From: CAVQBP01 sp963848195
GTDB lineage: Bacteria > Bacteroidota > Ignavibacteria > Ignavibacteriales > Ignavibacteriaceae
Assembly (NCBI GenBank): GCA_963848195.1
Contig: CAWKCY010000001.1
Location: forward strand, 186,001-250,000
Direction: 5' to 3'
DNA length: 64,000 bases
The notes beneath the pieces were generated by a model. That model did no database searches. It saw only the letters and a program-made list of their open reading frames with translations, and was not told where the DNA came from. The stretch's first letter is position 1; each line of letters starts with the position of its first letter. Position numbers and translations under genes: made by a program. Below are positions 48,681 through 58,414 of the stretch, one piece after another.

Positions 48681-50333
48681 ATGAAACCGCAATTTAGTTC
48701 CCCAATTTTTTTAACAGTTTTCATTTGCTTTTTGATTTTGAATTCTTGTTCGGAACATAAAATATCAACTACACAAAGAGACTACTTAACTCCGGATATA
48801 TTATGCGGAACAGTGCGGTTTTCAGGAGGATGTAGTCCTAAACTAGATACTTTAATAAGATTCGGGATTGCACTTATTCATCACATGACATATGAAGATG
48901 CAGAATATACATTCAGTGAAGTTATTAAATTAGATCCGGGTTGTTTCTGGGGATACTGGGGAAAGGCAATGACTTTAGAGCATCCACTCTGGCCGGACGT
49001 TCCGGATAATGATATGTTGAAAGAAGGATATATCCTCTCGCAGACTGCATTGAATCTTGTAAAAACAAATAAGGAAAAATATTATGGGGGGGCTATAGCA
49101 GCTTATTTTAAAGATGGATTGAACAAAACCGAACATGAACGGTTAATTTTATTTAATGATGGCTGGCAGTTAGCAAGCAAGGAACTGCCCGATGATATAG
49201 AAGCAAGATTGTTTTCTGTATTATCAATGTTAGCTATTGCCTCACCTAATGATAAATCCTATAAAATTCAGCGCGAAGCAGGAGCCATTTGTGAAGAAAT
49301 ACTTAAAATAATTCCTGATCATCCGGGCGCCTTTCATTATGCCATACATGCTTATGATTTTCCACCGTTAGCTCAGAACGCTCTTCGATTGGCAAGAAAC
49401 TATTCTAAAATAGCTCCGGAGATACCTCATGCATTGCATATGCCGACTCACATATTTACTCGTCTCGGTTATTGGCAGGAATCAATCGACTTAAACTTGA
49501 GATCTGCAGTAGTTGCTAAAAAGATCCCGGTTCGCGGGCAGATTTCTGCGCAGTATTTTCATGCTCTCGATTATCTTGAGTATGCTTACCTCCAGCAGTC
49601 AGAATATGATAAAGCAAGAAATATTAAAATTTTGATAGATACACTAAGTGGAACTTTTGAAACTTCACCAATTACAGCTTATGCAATAGCTGCCATTCCT
49701 GGCCGCATTTTGCTTGAATATCAAAAATGGTCTGAAGCAGCAAATCTTTCGTTAAATAAATCAAAATTCCCTTGGAAAAAATTTCCACAAGATGAAGCAC
49801 TAATTTATTTTGCAAAAGGTATCGGTGCCGGCAGAAGCATTCAACCTGAAATAGCTCTCCAATCATTTGAGAAATTAGAAGAGTTACAAAATACTTTCAA
49901 AAAATCGGAGGCTAATAAATATTGGATAAATCAAATCGAAATCCAGAAGACTATTGTAAAAGCATGGCAATTGTTTGCATCGAATGATATGGGAAAGTCC
50001 TTAGAGACAATGACACTTGCTGCGAATCTTGAAGATTCGACAGAAAAAAGTCCAGTAACACCTGGTCAATTACTTCCGGCTAAAGAAATGCTTGGTGATC
50101 TGCTATTAGAAATGAACAGACCTAAAGAAGCACTTATTCAATACGAATTATCACTTCAAAAATGTCCTAACCGGTTTAATTCTCTTTTTGGAGCCGGAAA
50201 ATCTGCGGAGCTTCTGGGTGATTCTAAAAAAGCCATATTTTACTTTGCTAAACTTCAAAAGAATTGCAAATCTTCCGGATCAAATAGAGATCGCTTAGTA
50301 CACGCATCACACGTAATTGATAATAATATCTGA
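48681..50333 (+). CDS. TPR lipoprotein (copy 2 of a recent duplication)
   Basis: The 550-residue protein has a lipoprotein signal with lipobox LNSC and then follows copy 1 (32139-33824) almost residue for residue, including CGTVRFSGGCSPKLDTLIRF and HALHMPTHIFTRLGYWQES. Signal peptides and non-coding flanks differ, whereas the mature coding parts are highly similar in DNA. The gene lies between two ~70-bp direct repeats. Confidence 0.75.
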   Translation: MKPQFSSPIFLTVFICFLILNSCSEHKISTTQRDYLTPDILCGTVRFSGGCSPKLDTLIRFGIALIHHMTYEDAEYTFSEVIKLDPGCFWGYWGKAMTLEHPLWPDVPDNDMLKEGYILSQTALNLVKTNKEKYYGGAIAAYFKDGLNKTEHERLILFNDGWQLASKELPDDIEARLFSVLSMLAIASPNDKSYKIQREAGAICEEILKIIPDHPGAFHYAIHAYDFPPLAQNALRLARNYSKIAPEIPHALHMPTHIFTRLGYWQESIDLNLRSAVVAKKIPVRGQISAQYFHALDYLEYAYLQQSEYDKARNIKILIDTLSGTFETSPITAYAIAAIPGRILLEYQKWSEAANLSLNKSKFPWKKFPQDEALIYFAKGIGAGRSIQPEIALQSFEKLEELQNTFKKSEANKYWINQIEIQKTIVKAWQLFASNDMGKSLETMTLAANLEDSTEKSPVTPGQLLPAKEMLGDLLLEMNRPKEALIQYELSLQKCPNRFNSLFGAGKSAELLGDSKKAIFYFAKLQKNCKSSGSNRDRLVHASHVIDNNI

Positions 50334-50397
50334 ACTATCATCACTAAGAGTGAACTTTAGAACAAATAACTTTATTTATTAGTTAAGAAATATTAAT

Positions 50398-50471
50398 CCA
50401 CTTAACATAAACAAGTACATCATTTCATCTTGACATTGTCAGCCAGATTTACATAAAGAATATTTATAGAA
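50398..50471 (+). repeat. ~70-bp direct repeat downstream of TPR copy 2
   Basis: CATCTTGACATTGTCAGCC then AGATTTACATAAAG matches 48024-48096. Confidence 0.7.
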
Positions 50472-50541
50472 CTTGGATTGCTGAAAAAGGAGATGGAAGA
50501 GAAGATTAGGAGGATGGGGAGGGAGAATTAGGAGTCAATAA

Positions 50542-50688
50542 TCTATCCTAATTCAAATAGCTCTGCAAATAATAGTAACACTAATTTTAGTTGGCTATTG
50601 TAGTGAAAAACAGGCAGGCATTGTAAAAAAGGTTAATATGGAAGTTGAGACGAAAAAAGAAGCGATTAAAAATTTGACAGGGCTTTAA
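50542..50688 (+). pseudogene. Short lipoprotein-like remnant without start codon
   Basis: An open frame reads IQIALQIIVTLILVGYCSEK then QAGIVKKVNMEVETKKEAIK and NLTGL. The first part looks like a lipoprotein signal, but no ATG, GTG or TTG precedes it in frame. It ends overlapping the end of the convergent lipoprotein gene. Confidence 0.3.
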
Positions 50689-51449
50689 TTATTTATCTGG
50701 GTTACCTGAAATGGATAAAAATCATTATAGGCTACTCTTCCACTTGCAGCATCAAAAACAATGCAGCGTTTTTTTAATATGCTGAAATAAATAAATGAAT
50801 TGGCTTCTCTTTCATCGTGGTGTTTGATTACTGTTTTATTATTATATTTTATTTTCAATCCTTTTTCTTTAGGCGGAAAGAGCCAGTAATCAGAACTCTT
50901 TTTATATTTTTCATATGTTTCTTTATTACTTAATTCCTCATATCTTTTTTTTGTTACTTCATAACCATCCACAAAATATTGTAGAATCTTTAAATACGTA
51001 GTATCGTAAACAGTTTTGAAATTTTTTTCTACTATATAAGCAGTGTCTGACTGAGTTCCAGGATAGATCCAGGTAACATAAATTAATGTTCCTATATTTT
51101 TTATTGCTTTCGGAATTATCCAGCGATCGAATTCTTTTATATATTGTATGGAATCGAGCTGGATTTTTTCGAGCTTATCCATATTATGTTCATAATCAAC
51201 TAACTTTGGCTCAAGCATATTTGCCCCACGGGTTATTTCCAAGGGTTCACTGGCAATATCTTTTACTTCATCATATGTCATTGACTTTTTTATTTTGGTA
51301 TAATCAATTTGTTTTTTATTGCTGCAGCTAGAGAGTAAAAATATTGAGATGATGAATACTGTTTTAGTTATAAATATTTTCTTGCCCCAAATTGAATTTT
51401 TAACATTTCTTAATGGGTTATCTAGTAAGCTTTCTTCTGATGTGAACAA
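50685..51449 (-). CDS. Lipoprotein, possibly SmpA/BamE-like N-domain
   Basis: A TTG start at 51449 follows AAGGAAGAG and there is no in-frame ATG before the lipobox LLSSC (residue ~42). The mature protein begins KIKKSMTYDEVKDIASEPLE, resembling the GMT-x-x-x-V...G-x-P helix of SmpA/BamE domains, then has a ~180-residue mixed region with many aromatic and lysine residues. Function unknown. Confidence 0.55.
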   Translation of the reverse strand: MFTSEESLLDNPLRNVKNSIWGKKIFITKTVFIISIFLLSSCSNKKQIDYTKIKKSMTYDEVKDIASEPLEITRGANMLEPKLVDYEHNMDKLEKIQLDSIQYIKEFDRWIIPKAIKNIGTLIYVTWIYPGTQSDTAYIVEKNFKTVYDTTYLKILQYFVDGYEVTKKRYEELSNKETYEKYKKSSDYWLFPPKEKGLKIKYNNKTVIKHHDEREANSFIYFSILKKRCIVFDAASGRVAYNDFYPFQVTQINN

Positions 51450-51470
51450 TCTCTTCCTTTTGACTTAAAG

Positions 51471-51716
51471 TTAAAATGATTCTAATCTTGGCTTTAATTT
51501 TATAGTACCATCGGGATAAATGGTTTTATATAAATATAAGCTTTATCCTTTTCATAGTCTAATAACTTTTATCCAATCTTTCATTTCATTCCACAAACAG
51601 TTATTAAATTATTTGGTCTAGGTTGTTCAAATAAATTTTTTGGTGGAATATGTCTTTTGTTATTATAGTCTTTTTACCGCAATACAACTTCCAATTTTAG
51701 AATTTGTATTATTCAT
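51471..51716 (-). pseudogene. Decayed small cassette gene
   Basis: From ATG 51716: MNNTNSKIGSCIAVKRL, then after a shift KRHIPPKNLFEQPRPNNL and ITVCGMK, then NEMKDWIKVIRL with two in-frame stops, and IYPDGTIKLKPRLESF ending at 51471. Several indels and stops are needed to explain it. Family unknown. Confidence 0.35.
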
Positions 51717-51726
51717 TTTTTCTATA

Positions 51727-51843
51727 AACCATAGACCGCATTTAAGCAGACCAGGACAGGACTGCCACTTTATTACTTCAAAATATTTTTAACACACATA
51801 CATATTAGCTTTATATATAACGGCTTAAAATGCTTGGTTATAA
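51727..51843 (-). repeat. attC-like spacer with inverted ends
   Basis: The left arm GACCGCATTTAAGCAGACC and right arm ACGGCTTAAAATGCTTGGTTA are inverted copies of the TAAC..GCATTTTAAGC motif. It starts 14 bases beyond the stop of the next gene. Confidence 0.5.
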
Positions 51844-51856
51844 ACCAATTTAGTTA

Positions 51857-52870
51857 CTAATTACTAAAATACTTTTGAACATCTTCATTCCAAACATAAA
51901 ATGAAGAAGCAATATCACTCCAATCTTCAAGTTCTAACTCACTATTAATCTGAAAGATTTTTATTCTTTTCCCAATTTTACCAATATCTTTTACGTGACA
52001 ATTATTTCTGGCTTCAATTTCTTCAACCGAATATATTCTTATTGCTCCATCTAAATGAATAATTTTCTGATTAGAACAATTATAAATTGCATGGAAGTAT
52101 CTACTTCCTCTGAACCAAGCAGTGCTTGTTTTCGGAATTTCTTCAGAAATAAAATGAACTTCACTCTCTCTTGGAGGCCAAACAACATCAGTAAAAGAGA
52201 TATCACTTGTATCGACATTATCAGGCATCCATCTAATATGTTTTGTTTCATTAAGTGTATTCAAATTTCTTAAGTCTGGTGGTTTTCCATAAACCAACAT
52301 TTTATAAAACATTTGACGATAATCATTTTTATCGAATATTAAAAATGGGTCCAATCTAATTTTAATATCTGTTTTCATTGATACTTTCATTAATGATGTC
52401 ATTACCCAATACATCGAATTAGATTGTGGAAGGCTCAATAATATTTTGAATATTTTGTTTTTAAGTTGTCCGTTTTTTCCCTTGAACTTTAATTCATTAA
52501 AAGAAATTAAATTATGAGAGTCACGAGTAAAAGAAGAGAGCGCTTCATCATTGTAAGGTGGAGGTGGATTTAAATCTTCATTGAGTAGCGTTTCTAATCT
52601 TAATTTTCCAACTTCCTTTGGGAATAATAATTTGCAGTAAATTAAAGATGCATTCTCTTCCATACTCATATTGCAATTCCTAGCACATAAAACACTATAC
52701 CTCTTATTTTCTAAAATATTATTAATTTCATCTTCGGGGACACTTTTCATAAACTCCAGTAGTGTTTGTCTTTGTGTATGATTTTCATCAAAGAAAATAT
52801 TATCCACTTCGAAAAAAACATCCATTTCTGATGAAGCAAAGTATCTAGTTAATATTTCTTTTATATTCAT
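51857..52870 (-). CDS. Protein of unknown function
   Basis: The 337-residue soluble protein has no signal peptide, with acidic and aromatic-rich stretches (FFEVDNIFFDENHTQRQTLL, YFHAIYNCSNQKIIHLDGAI). The C-terminal ~100 residues look beta-rich (SRYFHAIY...KIIHLDGAIRIYSVEE). The family is not recognised. An attC-like spacer follows, and a hairpin element ends 10 bases before its start. Confidence 0.55.
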   Translation of the reverse strand: MNIKEILTRYFASSEMDVFFEVDNIFFDENHTQRQTLLEFMKSVPEDEINNILENKRYSVLCARNCNMSMEENASLIYCKLLFPKEVGKLRLETLLNEDLNPPPPYNDEALSSFTRDSHNLISFNELKFKGKNGQLKNKIFKILLSLPQSNSMYWVMTSLMKVSMKTDIKIRLDPFLIFDKNDYRQMFYKMLVYGKPPDLRNLNTLNETKHIRWMPDNVDTSDISFTDVVWPPRESEVHFISEEIPKTSTAWFRGSRYFHAIYNCSNQKIIHLDGAIRIYSVEEIEARNNCHVKDIGKIGKRIKIFQINSELELEDWSDIASSFYVWNEDVQKYFSN

Positions 52871-52879
52871 ATTTTGGTT

Positions 52880-52950
52880 TAGTCGTGGTAGGAATGTTCG
52901 TTACCAGGTATCCCAAACAGATCCAGCGTGCAGTTTTTCCGCATCGGTAT
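52880..52950 (-). repeat. Hairpin element, copy 1 (group II intron-like segment?)
   Basis: Plus-strand AGTCGTGGTAGGAATG, TTACCAGGTATCCC, ACAGATCC and GCGTGCAGTTTTTCCGCA recur at 54113-54184 and 61983-62045. The GTGCAG-loop-CTGCAC hairpin with ACAGATCC resembles structured segments of bacterial group II introns, from memory only. Confidence 0.45.
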
Positions 52951-52997
52951 TGTTAATTATAAAGTTCATTAATATAAGAGGCAGGTTTTATTTTTTA

Positions 52998-53072
52998 GGA
53001 ATTAAAAAAAATAAAATAATTTTACCAGAGATATTGACTTTTTACATAACGGCTTGAAATGCTTGGTTATAT
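52998..53072 (-). repeat. attC-like spacer
   Basis: AAATAAAATAATTTTACC ... TTGACTTTTTACATAACGG, then CTTGAAATGCTTGGTTATA. It matches the element at 19150-19214 on the left and the end motif at 51820-51843 on the right. Confidence 0.5.
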
Positions 53073-53170
53073 GCGCTTTTTAAATAGAAGCTGTAATTTC
53101 TTATCTTCTATTTCCAAGCAGTGAGTCTTTAATTATGTTCAATAGTGCTCGAAATTCCGCTTATGCGGAC

Positions 53171-53962
53171 CTAATTTATTTGGTATATTTTTTTTAATTT
53201 TCCTATTAACGCTGAGGCGTGATTTAATAATGAATCTGCATTAGATAATTTCCTATGTATGTATCTTGTACGTACTAATTCCAAATATTGATTAAATATA
53301 ACTTTATTTTCAGTCAACAATGGTGGATTTGATTTTATAAATGCACTTATCCTTTGTCTGCTGAATGATTTCTTGTTTTCTTGGTAAACCATATTGGCTT
53401 CATTATTATATTTAAATTCAAAAATCCTTGCCCTGGCTTTTCGCACTTCTATGTATACGTTTTTATCTATTTCTTCATAAATCATAGTAGTGCGGCATAG
53501 CTGATCATACTTAGCAACCTCTTTAGAAAGAGAACTATTTGTAAAATATCTAAGCGAACCACTGCTCTTCATTTGTTGAAAAGTTGCATCGTTAGGAATA
53601 AAAGGGAATTGTGCACCACCCCAAAGCCCATACCAATATAGTTTTCCCGATGTAACATCTTTGGGATCTTTTTTTGATAGTATATTCATCAGAGTATCTA
53701 TATTGTTTGCAGCGTAGGTCATATATTTTATGTAATCTCGTAATTCCGTTGTGTCTGCTTTTAGATCAAGAATCATTGAAGCTGCAAATTCTTTTGCTTG
53801 ATTGTATTCGCTAATATTTTCGCGGATGTTATCAGAAATAAATCCTAGCATCACGGCCAAGAAAATCATTATTCCCTGGAACACATATTCCTTCAACTTT
53901 TTTTTATCAATTTTTAATCGATTAATCGTTTTAGTATTATCAACTACTTTATTTTCATCCAA
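53171..53962 (-). CDS. DUF6090-like membrane-anchored protein
   Basis: The 263-residue protein has a basic N-terminus, one helix (YVFQGIMIFLAVMLGFISDN) followed by IRENISEYNQAKEFAASMIL, and a long helical region. The same helix-then-acidic-helix layout occurs in the gene at 36527-37171, and the pattern is typical of DUF6090-type proteins in Bacteroidota. Function unknown. About 100 bases separate it from the attC-like spacer at 52998-53072. Confidence 0.6.
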   Translation of the reverse strand: MDENKVVDNTKTINRLKIDKKKLKEYVFQGIMIFLAVMLGFISDNIRENISEYNQAKEFAASMILDLKADTTELRDYIKYMTYAANNIDTLMNILSKKDPKDVTSGKLYWYGLWGGAQFPFIPNDATFQQMKSSGSLRYFTNSSLSKEVAKYDQLCRTTMIYEEIDKNVYIEVRKARARIFEFKYNNEANMVYQENKKSFSRQRISAFIKSNPPLLTENKVIFNQYLELVRTRYIHRKLSNADSLLNHASALIGKLKKIYQIN

Positions 53963-54112
53963 TGCTATTTATCCTTCTTAACTTCAAGTTATTGTTCTAA
54001 TATATGATACCTTTAATATAATTACTATTATAAATTTGAATATCAAAATAAAATGTCCTTCCAACGAATTGTTATTAATAAGTTTCTTTGAATTGCTGAT
54101 TACTATAAAGCA

Positions 54113-54184
54113 TAGTCGTGGTAGGAATGAATGTCACCAGGCATCCCCACACAGATCCCAGCGTGCAGTTTTTCTGCACCGGCA
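54113..54184 (-). repeat. Hairpin element, copy 2
   Basis: Plus-strand TAGTCGTGGTAGGAATG, ACCAGGCATCCCCACACAG, ATCCCAGC and the perfect hairpin GTGCAG-TTTTT-CTGCAC. It lies 16 bases beyond the stop of the sensor kinase. Confidence 0.5.
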
Positions 54185-54200
54185 GCAACCCTTTAATTCA

Positions 54201-56241
54201 TCATGCTTTTGATACTGTAAAATAAAATGTGCTCCCGGTTCCTTCTTTACTTTCTACCCAAATTTTACCGCCATTTTTTTCAACGAACTCCTTGCAAACC
54301 AATAGTCCCATACCTGTACTCTCTTCTCCTTCAGTGCCTTTTCGTCCGACTTTTTCCTCTATCCGGAAAAGCTTTCTTCTAAGATCATCGGCCATCCCAA
54401 TTCCATTATCTGTCACAGCTATTTCAACAAAATTATTATCTGCTCCTTTAGCATTTACAATCACTTTTCCGTTTTTAGAAGTGAACTTTACCGCATTGGT
54501 TAGCAGGTTACGTAAAATCGAATTAAGCATTTCCTCGTCTGCGTAAACAAACAACTCCCTTGGAATTTCCACAACAAATTCAATTCCTTTCTGCTCAATT
54601 AATTTATTTATAAGTGCAAGATTCTCAGAAACTTTTTCATGTAACCCTATTTCCTTTGGAATATAGTTGAATTCTCCTTGTTTCATTCGTGCCCAATCCA
54701 ATAAATTCGAAATCATCCTCATCAGGTTATTAACATTTTTGTTCATGGCTTTACTTAGGGCTGATAATTCATCTTTAGTAAAACTATCAATATCTTCAGC
54801 CATCATTTTAGTCAGCCCCTCGAATCCGAGAAAGGGACTTCTTAAGTCGTGCGAAATGATAGAGAAAAATTTGTCCATAGAGACAATAGCTTTTTCAAGC
54901 TTTCGGTTCTGAATCTTTATTTTTTTTCTTTGAATTATAAGCATAATTAACAATGCTAATGCGATTATTACTCCCGCCGAAATAACCAAAAGTAACTTGT
55001 TTTTGCTGCTAAGCTTTTCTTTTTGAAGTTCATTCTCCTTTTTTAAAACTTTATTTTCAAAATCCTTTTCTTCAGTCAAATAACTTGCTTCAAGCTCAAG
55101 AAATTTCTGCTTGTTTTCCCTTGAATCTATTATTTCATTCAATTCAATATATTTTTGGAAATATTCTGCTGAAGGTTTATAATTACCTGTTTTGAAATTA
55201 ATATCCGCATACATTTTATAGCATTTCACAAGATCCGAAGAGTCCTTGACGGAAACACTTAAACTTTCTAGTTCATTGCAGGTTTTCAGAGCTGCCGAAT
55301 AGCGGTTAGTTTCTATATAAAGTATTGTAAAATATTCAAGAGCAGTCCTTATCCCTTCTGAAAAATTTACAGATTTACTTTGTTTGAGAGCTAAACTTAA
55401 ATACTGGGTGGAAAGTGAATAGTCTTTAAGTTTCATCAAAATTAATCCTATATCCATCTCTGAATTTGCTATTTGATTCTTGAAATTTATCTCCTTATAC
55501 AAGTCGAGGGAGGTTTTTCCTGTATTTATAGGCAAGTTCGTATTGTTCCTTATCATAATAAATCTCACCAATATTGCTGTAAATAGCGGCAGTTAATTCT
55601 TTATTGGGAGATTTATCGTTTTTGTTTATTTCAAGGACTTTTAAATATCCCTCCAGGGCTTTATCATAATCTTTTTTTTCAAGAAGAATATTACTTATGT
55701 TAAATAAGGTAAAAGCATAAGATGCCTTAAGACCTTTTTCATAATTGAGGGCCATAATTTGATTTAGAAGCTCTAAAGCAATATCATAACGTTTCATTGC
55801 TGTATATACAACGGCTTTTTCATTTTTAATTTTTGTAATTAAATTTTCGTTATTCAATCTTGTTTCTATTTCTTCTGCCGTTTCCAATTCCTTTAATGCT
55901 GCCTGGTAATTGTTCCTTTGGTATTCACCCATTCCTATGTCAATACGGGATAAAGCTATCTTACTTTCATCCTTAAATTCAATTGCTATTTTTAGTGCTT
56001 CTTGGGCGTAATTTACTGCTTTTTCGCCATCGGTAAGAAGAAAATGCGTGGCTATCTGGGAAAGTGTCTCGTACCTTTTAAGTCCTGTTTTTGAAGGAAG
56101 TGAGTGAATAAGACTATCTATATTAATTTGACCGATAATATGCTGAAGACTGTCCGCATTATGTTGGCCAAAAGTATCAAGACAGAAAAAGGATAGAAAA
56201 CCGAGAATTATAAGAATAAAATTTCTCTTTAAGAGAAACAT
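54201..56241 (-). CDS. TPR sensor histidine kinase, one frameshift
   Basis: The ~680-residue product has a signal peptide, seven or so periplasmic TPRs (IDIGMGEYQRNNYQAALKEL, LLEKKDYDKALEGYLKVLE, MYADINFKTGNYKPSAEYF), a membrane helix (LLLVISAGVIIALALLIMLI), a HisKA helix (FFSIISHDLRSPFLGFEGL) and an HATPase domain (NAVKFTSKNG, DNGIGM, GMGLLVCKEFVEKNGG). An extra base in the T5 run at 55514-55518 splits it; correction joins YKYRK to TSLDLYKEI. TPR sensors of this type are common in Bacteroidota. There is no adjacent response regulator. Confidence 0.82.
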
Positions 56242-56392
56242 TAAATGATCCTAAATTACGTTCCGGTAGTAAATTAATTATTTTATGGAAAATAAATAAG
56301 TTGATTTATTAACACAAATTAAAATATCACGTTATTGTTGGAAACCGGATGATGAATGCATACAAAGCTTAATATGCAATATTATACTATTA

Positions 56393-57055
56393 CTATTTTA
56401 AAAGTAATATTTTATGGCTGACTATATGATTTGATGATTTTAAAACGATATAATATATTCCGCTGGCAATATTACTTCCGTTAAAATAAATCTTAAATTT
56501 TCCGGCTTGTCTATACCCGGAAAATAAATTTACAATTCTCTCATCCAGTATATTATAAAGTTAAAGTGAGACATAACCATTATCCGGAATTTCATAATTA
56601 ATAATAGTGGAATTGTTAAAGGGATTGGGATAATTATCAATCTGAAACGAACCCGAAAAAATATTCCTATCTTTAACGGATGACACCATATTGTTAAGCG
56701 ATTCTAAAACCGGTAAAGCCTTTTTGATTTTAGTATACCTGCTTTGAACTTCGTGAAATATTTTTGCTACTATTTCACTATTTAATTCAATATCATATCC
56801 CTTTTTTGTTAAACTCCAGACTCCTCTTTGAGAAGAATCTAAAATACCATCTAGCACAAGATAATTTCGAGCCCAAGCAACTTGATTCCTTACTCTTGAA
56901 GTGCCATTCTTTAAAACCTCTTGTTGTTCTTTTTCGGAAATCTGCATTTTCTCTAATACCAGATCTGTAGCTTCTGATGCAGTTGCGGAACCTCCGTTGG
57001 CCTTTAGAATTTCTACCAAAGGAATACAAAATCTTAAGAATTTTGGACCTTTCAT
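56393..57055 (-). CDS. Chimeric gene: Mrr N-terminal winged helix plus T9SS sorting domain, nonsense codon
   Basis: Residues 1-~105 match the Mrr-N winged helix (PKFLRFCIPLVEILKANGG, NQVAWARNYLVLDGIL, RGVWSLTKKGYDIE), a DNA-binding domain of restriction enzymes. Residues ~138 onward are a T9SS type A tail (FQIDNYPNPFNNSTIINYEI). An in-frame TAA at 56561 interrupts it, and the same frame continues LYNILDERIVNLFSGYRQAG to KILLLK at 56393. The product lacks a signal peptide, so a sorting tail on a cytoplasmic DNA-binding domain makes no obvious sense; it looks like a recombination product. Confidence 0.65.
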
Positions 57056-57084
57056 AATGTACTTTCTTTCCTAAGTTTATATCT

Positions 57085-57160
57085 TGTTATTACTGCCGTG
57101 CGATTAAGCCGCAGTCCAGAGAATTAGTTTAATTTTATCTCAAAAATGCTGGGGGCAGGA
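57085..57160 (-). repeat. attC-like spacer
   Basis: GCCGTGCGATTAAGCCGCAG, then TTAGTTTAATTTTATCTC and AAAAATGCTGGG. The same two blocks occur at 57826-57925, 62388-62464 and 63329-63415. Confidence 0.5.
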
Positions 57161-57799
57161 TTGCTTTGCTATATTGTTTTTCTCTATAGATTTTTTTATC
57201 CAATTATATGAAAAGATTATTTTTATTGTTACGGCTAAATACCATAACCCAATAAAAGGACCAATGTCTATTAATCCCGCCGATGCCGGTGATATAGGGA
57301 ACGTATAAATATTACTTATAATCATTAAAATAGAGATTACAATCCCGGTTATAGAAAATATTCTTCCTAATTTTGGATGATGATAAGCATTTATTGCAAA
57401 CAATAATGTTCCTAAAAATATGAAAACATCCCAAACAACATCTAAACCATAATGAATATGATTTATTGAATTCCATATCCATTCACTTGAATTATTTATT
57501 AAGTCTGGTTTTGATGATTTAATTGCGAGTTGAACTAAAAACATTTGTATTAAAAAAGCACCGGCAATTATATTTGAAAATAATGCAATTTGGGTGGTGA
57601 TGGTTTTTTTATACAATGTAAAAAAATAATACAGCCCCACTGAAGATAAGCTAAGTAATAGCCCCATTAACACGACCAAAATTACAGCTAAAAACAGATT
57701 TGAAATAAATTGAAGTAATGGATAAATAACACTGACAACAAGTCCGCAAATAATTCCGACATTTATCCAATTTAAAGTTATACTGTTCTCTTTATTCAT
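57140..57799 (-). CDS. Integral membrane protein of unknown function
   Basis: The 219-residue protein has six hydrophobic helices (VGIICGLVVSVIYPLLQFI; LAVILVVLMGLLLSLSSVGL; IALFSNIIAGAFLIQMFL; VVWDVFIFLGTLLFAINAYH; FSITGIVISILMIISNIYTF; FIGLWYLAVTIKIIFSY). The layout resembles DUF4386-type proteins. RBS GAGAGGAG is strong. The last residues (QSCPQHF) and stop are encoded by the attC-like spacer, so the original C-terminus may be altered. Confidence 0.6.
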   Translation of the reverse strand: MNKENSITLNWINVGIICGLVVSVIYPLLQFISNLFLAVILVVLMGLLLSLSSVGLYYFFTLYKKTITTQIALFSNIIAGAFLIQMFLVQLAIKSSKPDLINNSSEWIWNSINHIHYGLDVVWDVFIFLGTLLFAINAYHHPKLGRIFSITGIVISILMIISNIYTFPISPASAGLIDIGPFIGLWYLAVTIKIIFSYNWIKKSIEKNNIAKQSCPQHF

Positions 57800-57825
57800 T
57801 AGTTATCTCCTCTCCCTCTCTCTAT

Positions 57826-57925
57826 ACGGCATAATGGCATTACTATTAAGCCGTAGACTATAACAATATAATTAGTCTAATTTTATCTCAAAAATGCCGG
57901 GTGCTGAAATGCTAGCGGGTTGGAT
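57826..57925 (-). repeat. attC-like spacer (100 bp) with GTTGGAT core
   Basis: Left end GGCATTACTATTAAGCCG; middle TTAGTCTAATTTTATCTC; right end ATGCTAGCGGGTTGGAT, with GTTGGAT (57919-57925) fitting GTTRRRY. It lies 19 bases beyond the stop of the DinB-like gene and 27 bases before the start of the membrane protein gene. Confidence 0.6.
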
Positions 57926-57944
57926 TATTTTCTTATGTTGTTTT

Positions 57945-58414
57945 TTAAATTATTTCTTTTTTAACTTTTAAAACTCTTAAATAAGTGGCTATTTGACCAC
58001 GATGATGAATTTCATGATCAATATTTCCTCTCAGAATTATCCAAGAAATACTTACTTCAGAATTAAATCTATCATCAAACATTTTTATTTTCAGTTTATC
58101 TTCATCAAATGTATTGATAAATTCTATTTTTCTTTCAAGGATTTGTTTTAGATTATTTATTAAACTTATAAATTCTTTTCTATCACAATATTCCATAATT
58201 GCAGTTTCGGTTTCAATTGATTTGATATCCGGATTTTTTATTTTTTCTAATAACCAATCATCGCAATCAATTAAATGCTTTGTTATTTCTGCAAAGCTTA
58301 ATGCACCGGAACTCACTTTCCAATTTTCAAAACCTTCAGGAACAATTTCTAATCTTTTTATACGTCGGATCCTTTGACTGCTTTGCAGAATTCTATTAAT
58401 AATTCTATTTCCAT
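57945..58414 (-). CDS. DinB-like four-helix protein (cassette copy 2), frameshift near start
   Basis: From ATG 58414 the sequence starts MEIELLIEFCKAVKG and shifts frame near 58366-58374 into RRIKRLEIVPEGFENW. The rest (SGALSFAEITKHLIDCDDWL, HEIHHRGQIATYLRVL) is a close paralog of 42120-42587, including the metal-site histidines. An attC-like spacer follows. As written only the later part (from ~58370) is translatable in one frame. Confidence 0.75.
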
